A DNA stretch of 21,826 nt from RUG12395 sp045541735. Lineage in GTDB: Bacteria > Bacillota > Clostridia > Oscillospirales > CAG-272. Position numbers and translations under genes: made by a program. The first letter of the stretch is position 1. Each line of letters begins with the position of its first letter. Positions 21,279 through 21,826 of the stretch are shown one piece after another. The notes below the pieces were generated by a model, which made no database searches, had not been told where the DNA came from, and was given only the letters and a program-made list of their open reading frames with translations. The DNA lies in contig JAZQJQ010000007.1 of assembly GCA_045541735.1 (NCBI GenBank), positions 1-21,826 of the forward strand, read 5' to 3'.

Positions 21279-21323
21279 TAATAAAAATGACTGCATCGCC
21301 GATGCAGTCATTTTTATTATTAC
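21275..21323 (+). terminator. Perfect 23-bp terminator hairpin overlapping GH127 stop
   Basis: Arms at 21275-21297 and 21301-21323 are perfectly complementary with a GCC loop. The core is ATGACTGCATC/GATGCAGTCAT, flanked by A- and T-rich ends. The TAA stop (21276-21278) lies inside the left arm. Likely works in both directions. Confidence 0.85.
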
Positions 21324-21327
21324 CGTG

Positions 21328-21366
21328 CGTTTCCCAAAATCAACATTTTTTCATTTTTGGGAAACG
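21328..21366. repeat. 12-bp inverted repeat
   Basis: CGTTTCCCAAAA (21328-21339) and TTTTGGGAAACG (21355-21366) around a 15-nt loop. Directly follows the GH127 terminator; no further function can be read. Confidence 0.6.
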
Positions 21367-21418
21367 GATTGCGTTTTAATTAAGAGCCCCACAGATTTCG
21401 CCTGTCATTTCAACGTAA

Positions 21419-21484
21419 AAAACCGCCCAACACACGTCATCCTTGAGCGCATGAAAAGCGAAGGATCTGCGTTTGGGCGGTTTT
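21419..21484. terminator. Compound hairpin with CATCCTT...AAGGAT core between convergent genes
   Basis: Outer arms AAAACCGCCCAA (21419-21430) and TTGGGCGGTTTT (21473-21484); inner arms ATCCTT (21439-21444) and AAGGAT (21461-21466) with GCGC/GCG closing the loop. A- and T-rich flanks on both sides suit a bidirectional terminator between the GH127 gene and the minus-strand gene at the window edge. The inner part resembles a dispersed repeat. Confidence 0.65.
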
Positions 21485-21498
21485 CTTTATTTTACTCG

Positions 21499-21826
21499 TT
21501 ATTTAATTACAACGGAGGAAAAGCCCGTTTTATCAAGCTTCGACTCATACGCCGCGGCACAAGTGACATTTATCTTGCCCGAGGCAGTTACGTTTGAGGT
21601 GGTATCCTGAACGGCCTTGATAACGCCGGTAATGGTTCCGCCGTTTATCTCCAGTTCCACGGTTCCTGCCATTTCAGTGGTAAGACCGCTTGCTCGGGTT
21701 CCGACTCTGCCAACTCCGTAGATATCACCGTTGAATGTACCGCCGTTTATAATAAGCGACGCGGTTCCGTAAACGGAATTCATTCCCGTTGCGGAAGTAT
21801 GAGAGGTGCTTCCGCCGTTATGGAAC
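21499..21826 (-). CDS. C-terminal part of a repetitive beta-helix-like surface protein (partial)
   Basis: The frame is open to the window edge, so the 5' part is missing; an internal ATG at 21783 should not be taken as the start because the preceding codons (FHNGGSTSHTSATG) continue the same repeat style. About 108 residues are visible, with strand-turn units SLIINGGTFNGDIYGVG and VELEINGGTITGVIKAV spaced as in right-handed beta-helix proteins. The end (KTGFSSVVIK) has no LPXTG or membrane helix. Probably a large exported protein; function unknown. Confidence 0.65.
   Translation of the reverse strand, partial: FHNGGSTSHTSATGMNSVYGTASLIINGGTFNGDIYGVGRVGTRASGLTTEMAGTVELEINGGTITGVIKAVQDTTSNVTASGKINVTCAAAYESKLDKTGFSSVVIK

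Overview
The window looks like a chromosomal segment from an uncultured, probably gut-associated member of the Clostridia (Oscillospiraceae/Ruminococcaceae-like; inferred from gene content only). The clearest clue is the cmk - plsC - ispH/rpsA cluster. In it the isoprenoid enzyme IspH is fused to ribosomal protein S1, an arrangement known from Clostridia. Strong Shine-Dalgarno sites, a DUF4097/DUF1700-type pair, a MoxR/DUF58/transglutaminase operon and many intergenic hairpin repeats fit the same group.

Layout. 38-1791 (minus): a DUF4097-like membrane-anchored protein and a DUF1700-like membrane protein, overlapping by 4 bp. 1948-2604 (plus): trmB, tRNA m7G46 methyltransferase. 2707-4506: an exported, C-terminally anchored LamG + metallophosphoesterase protein, after a long hairpin repeat. 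4575-10154 (plus): an RpiR-type regulator with its own promoter and flanking dyad, then a BaiN-like flavoprotein, cmk, plsC and the ispH/rpsA fusion. The fusion has a well-placed internal ribosome binding site, so free S1 may also be made. 10155-11591: accessory region with a degenerate repeat array, tRNA-Leu(CAA), and a four-helix-bundle (23S IVP/S23-like) gene with its own promoter, lying between two identical 131-bp direct repeats. 11592-15529 (plus): MoxR ATPase - DUF58 - transglutaminase operon. 15530-15796: a cluster of hairpins between convergent genes.

15797-18463 (minus): this holds the most interesting system. A consensus promoter drives about three tandem ~40-nt repeats, followed by a rho-independent terminator, an RBS and a 163-aa protein. 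This is the architecture of a type III (RNA antitoxin / endoribonuclease toxin) toxin-antitoxin system. A sodium:glutamate-symporter-like gene and a YbaK/EbsC deacylase follow on the same strand. 18573-19310 (minus) and 19428-21278 (plus): divergent AraC-family regulator and GH127-type beta-L-arabinofuranosidase, sharing a palindromic -10 region. The right end holds two or three hairpins and the C-terminus of a repetitive, probably beta-helical protein that runs off the window.

Functional themes: envelope and surface proteins, core RNA/lipid/isoprenoid/translation genes in one plus-strand run, a regulated sugar-hydrolase locus, and two accessory islets (the putative type III TA and the four-helix-bundle unit). 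All assignments rest on reading the sequence and remembered family hallmarks; no database search was run.
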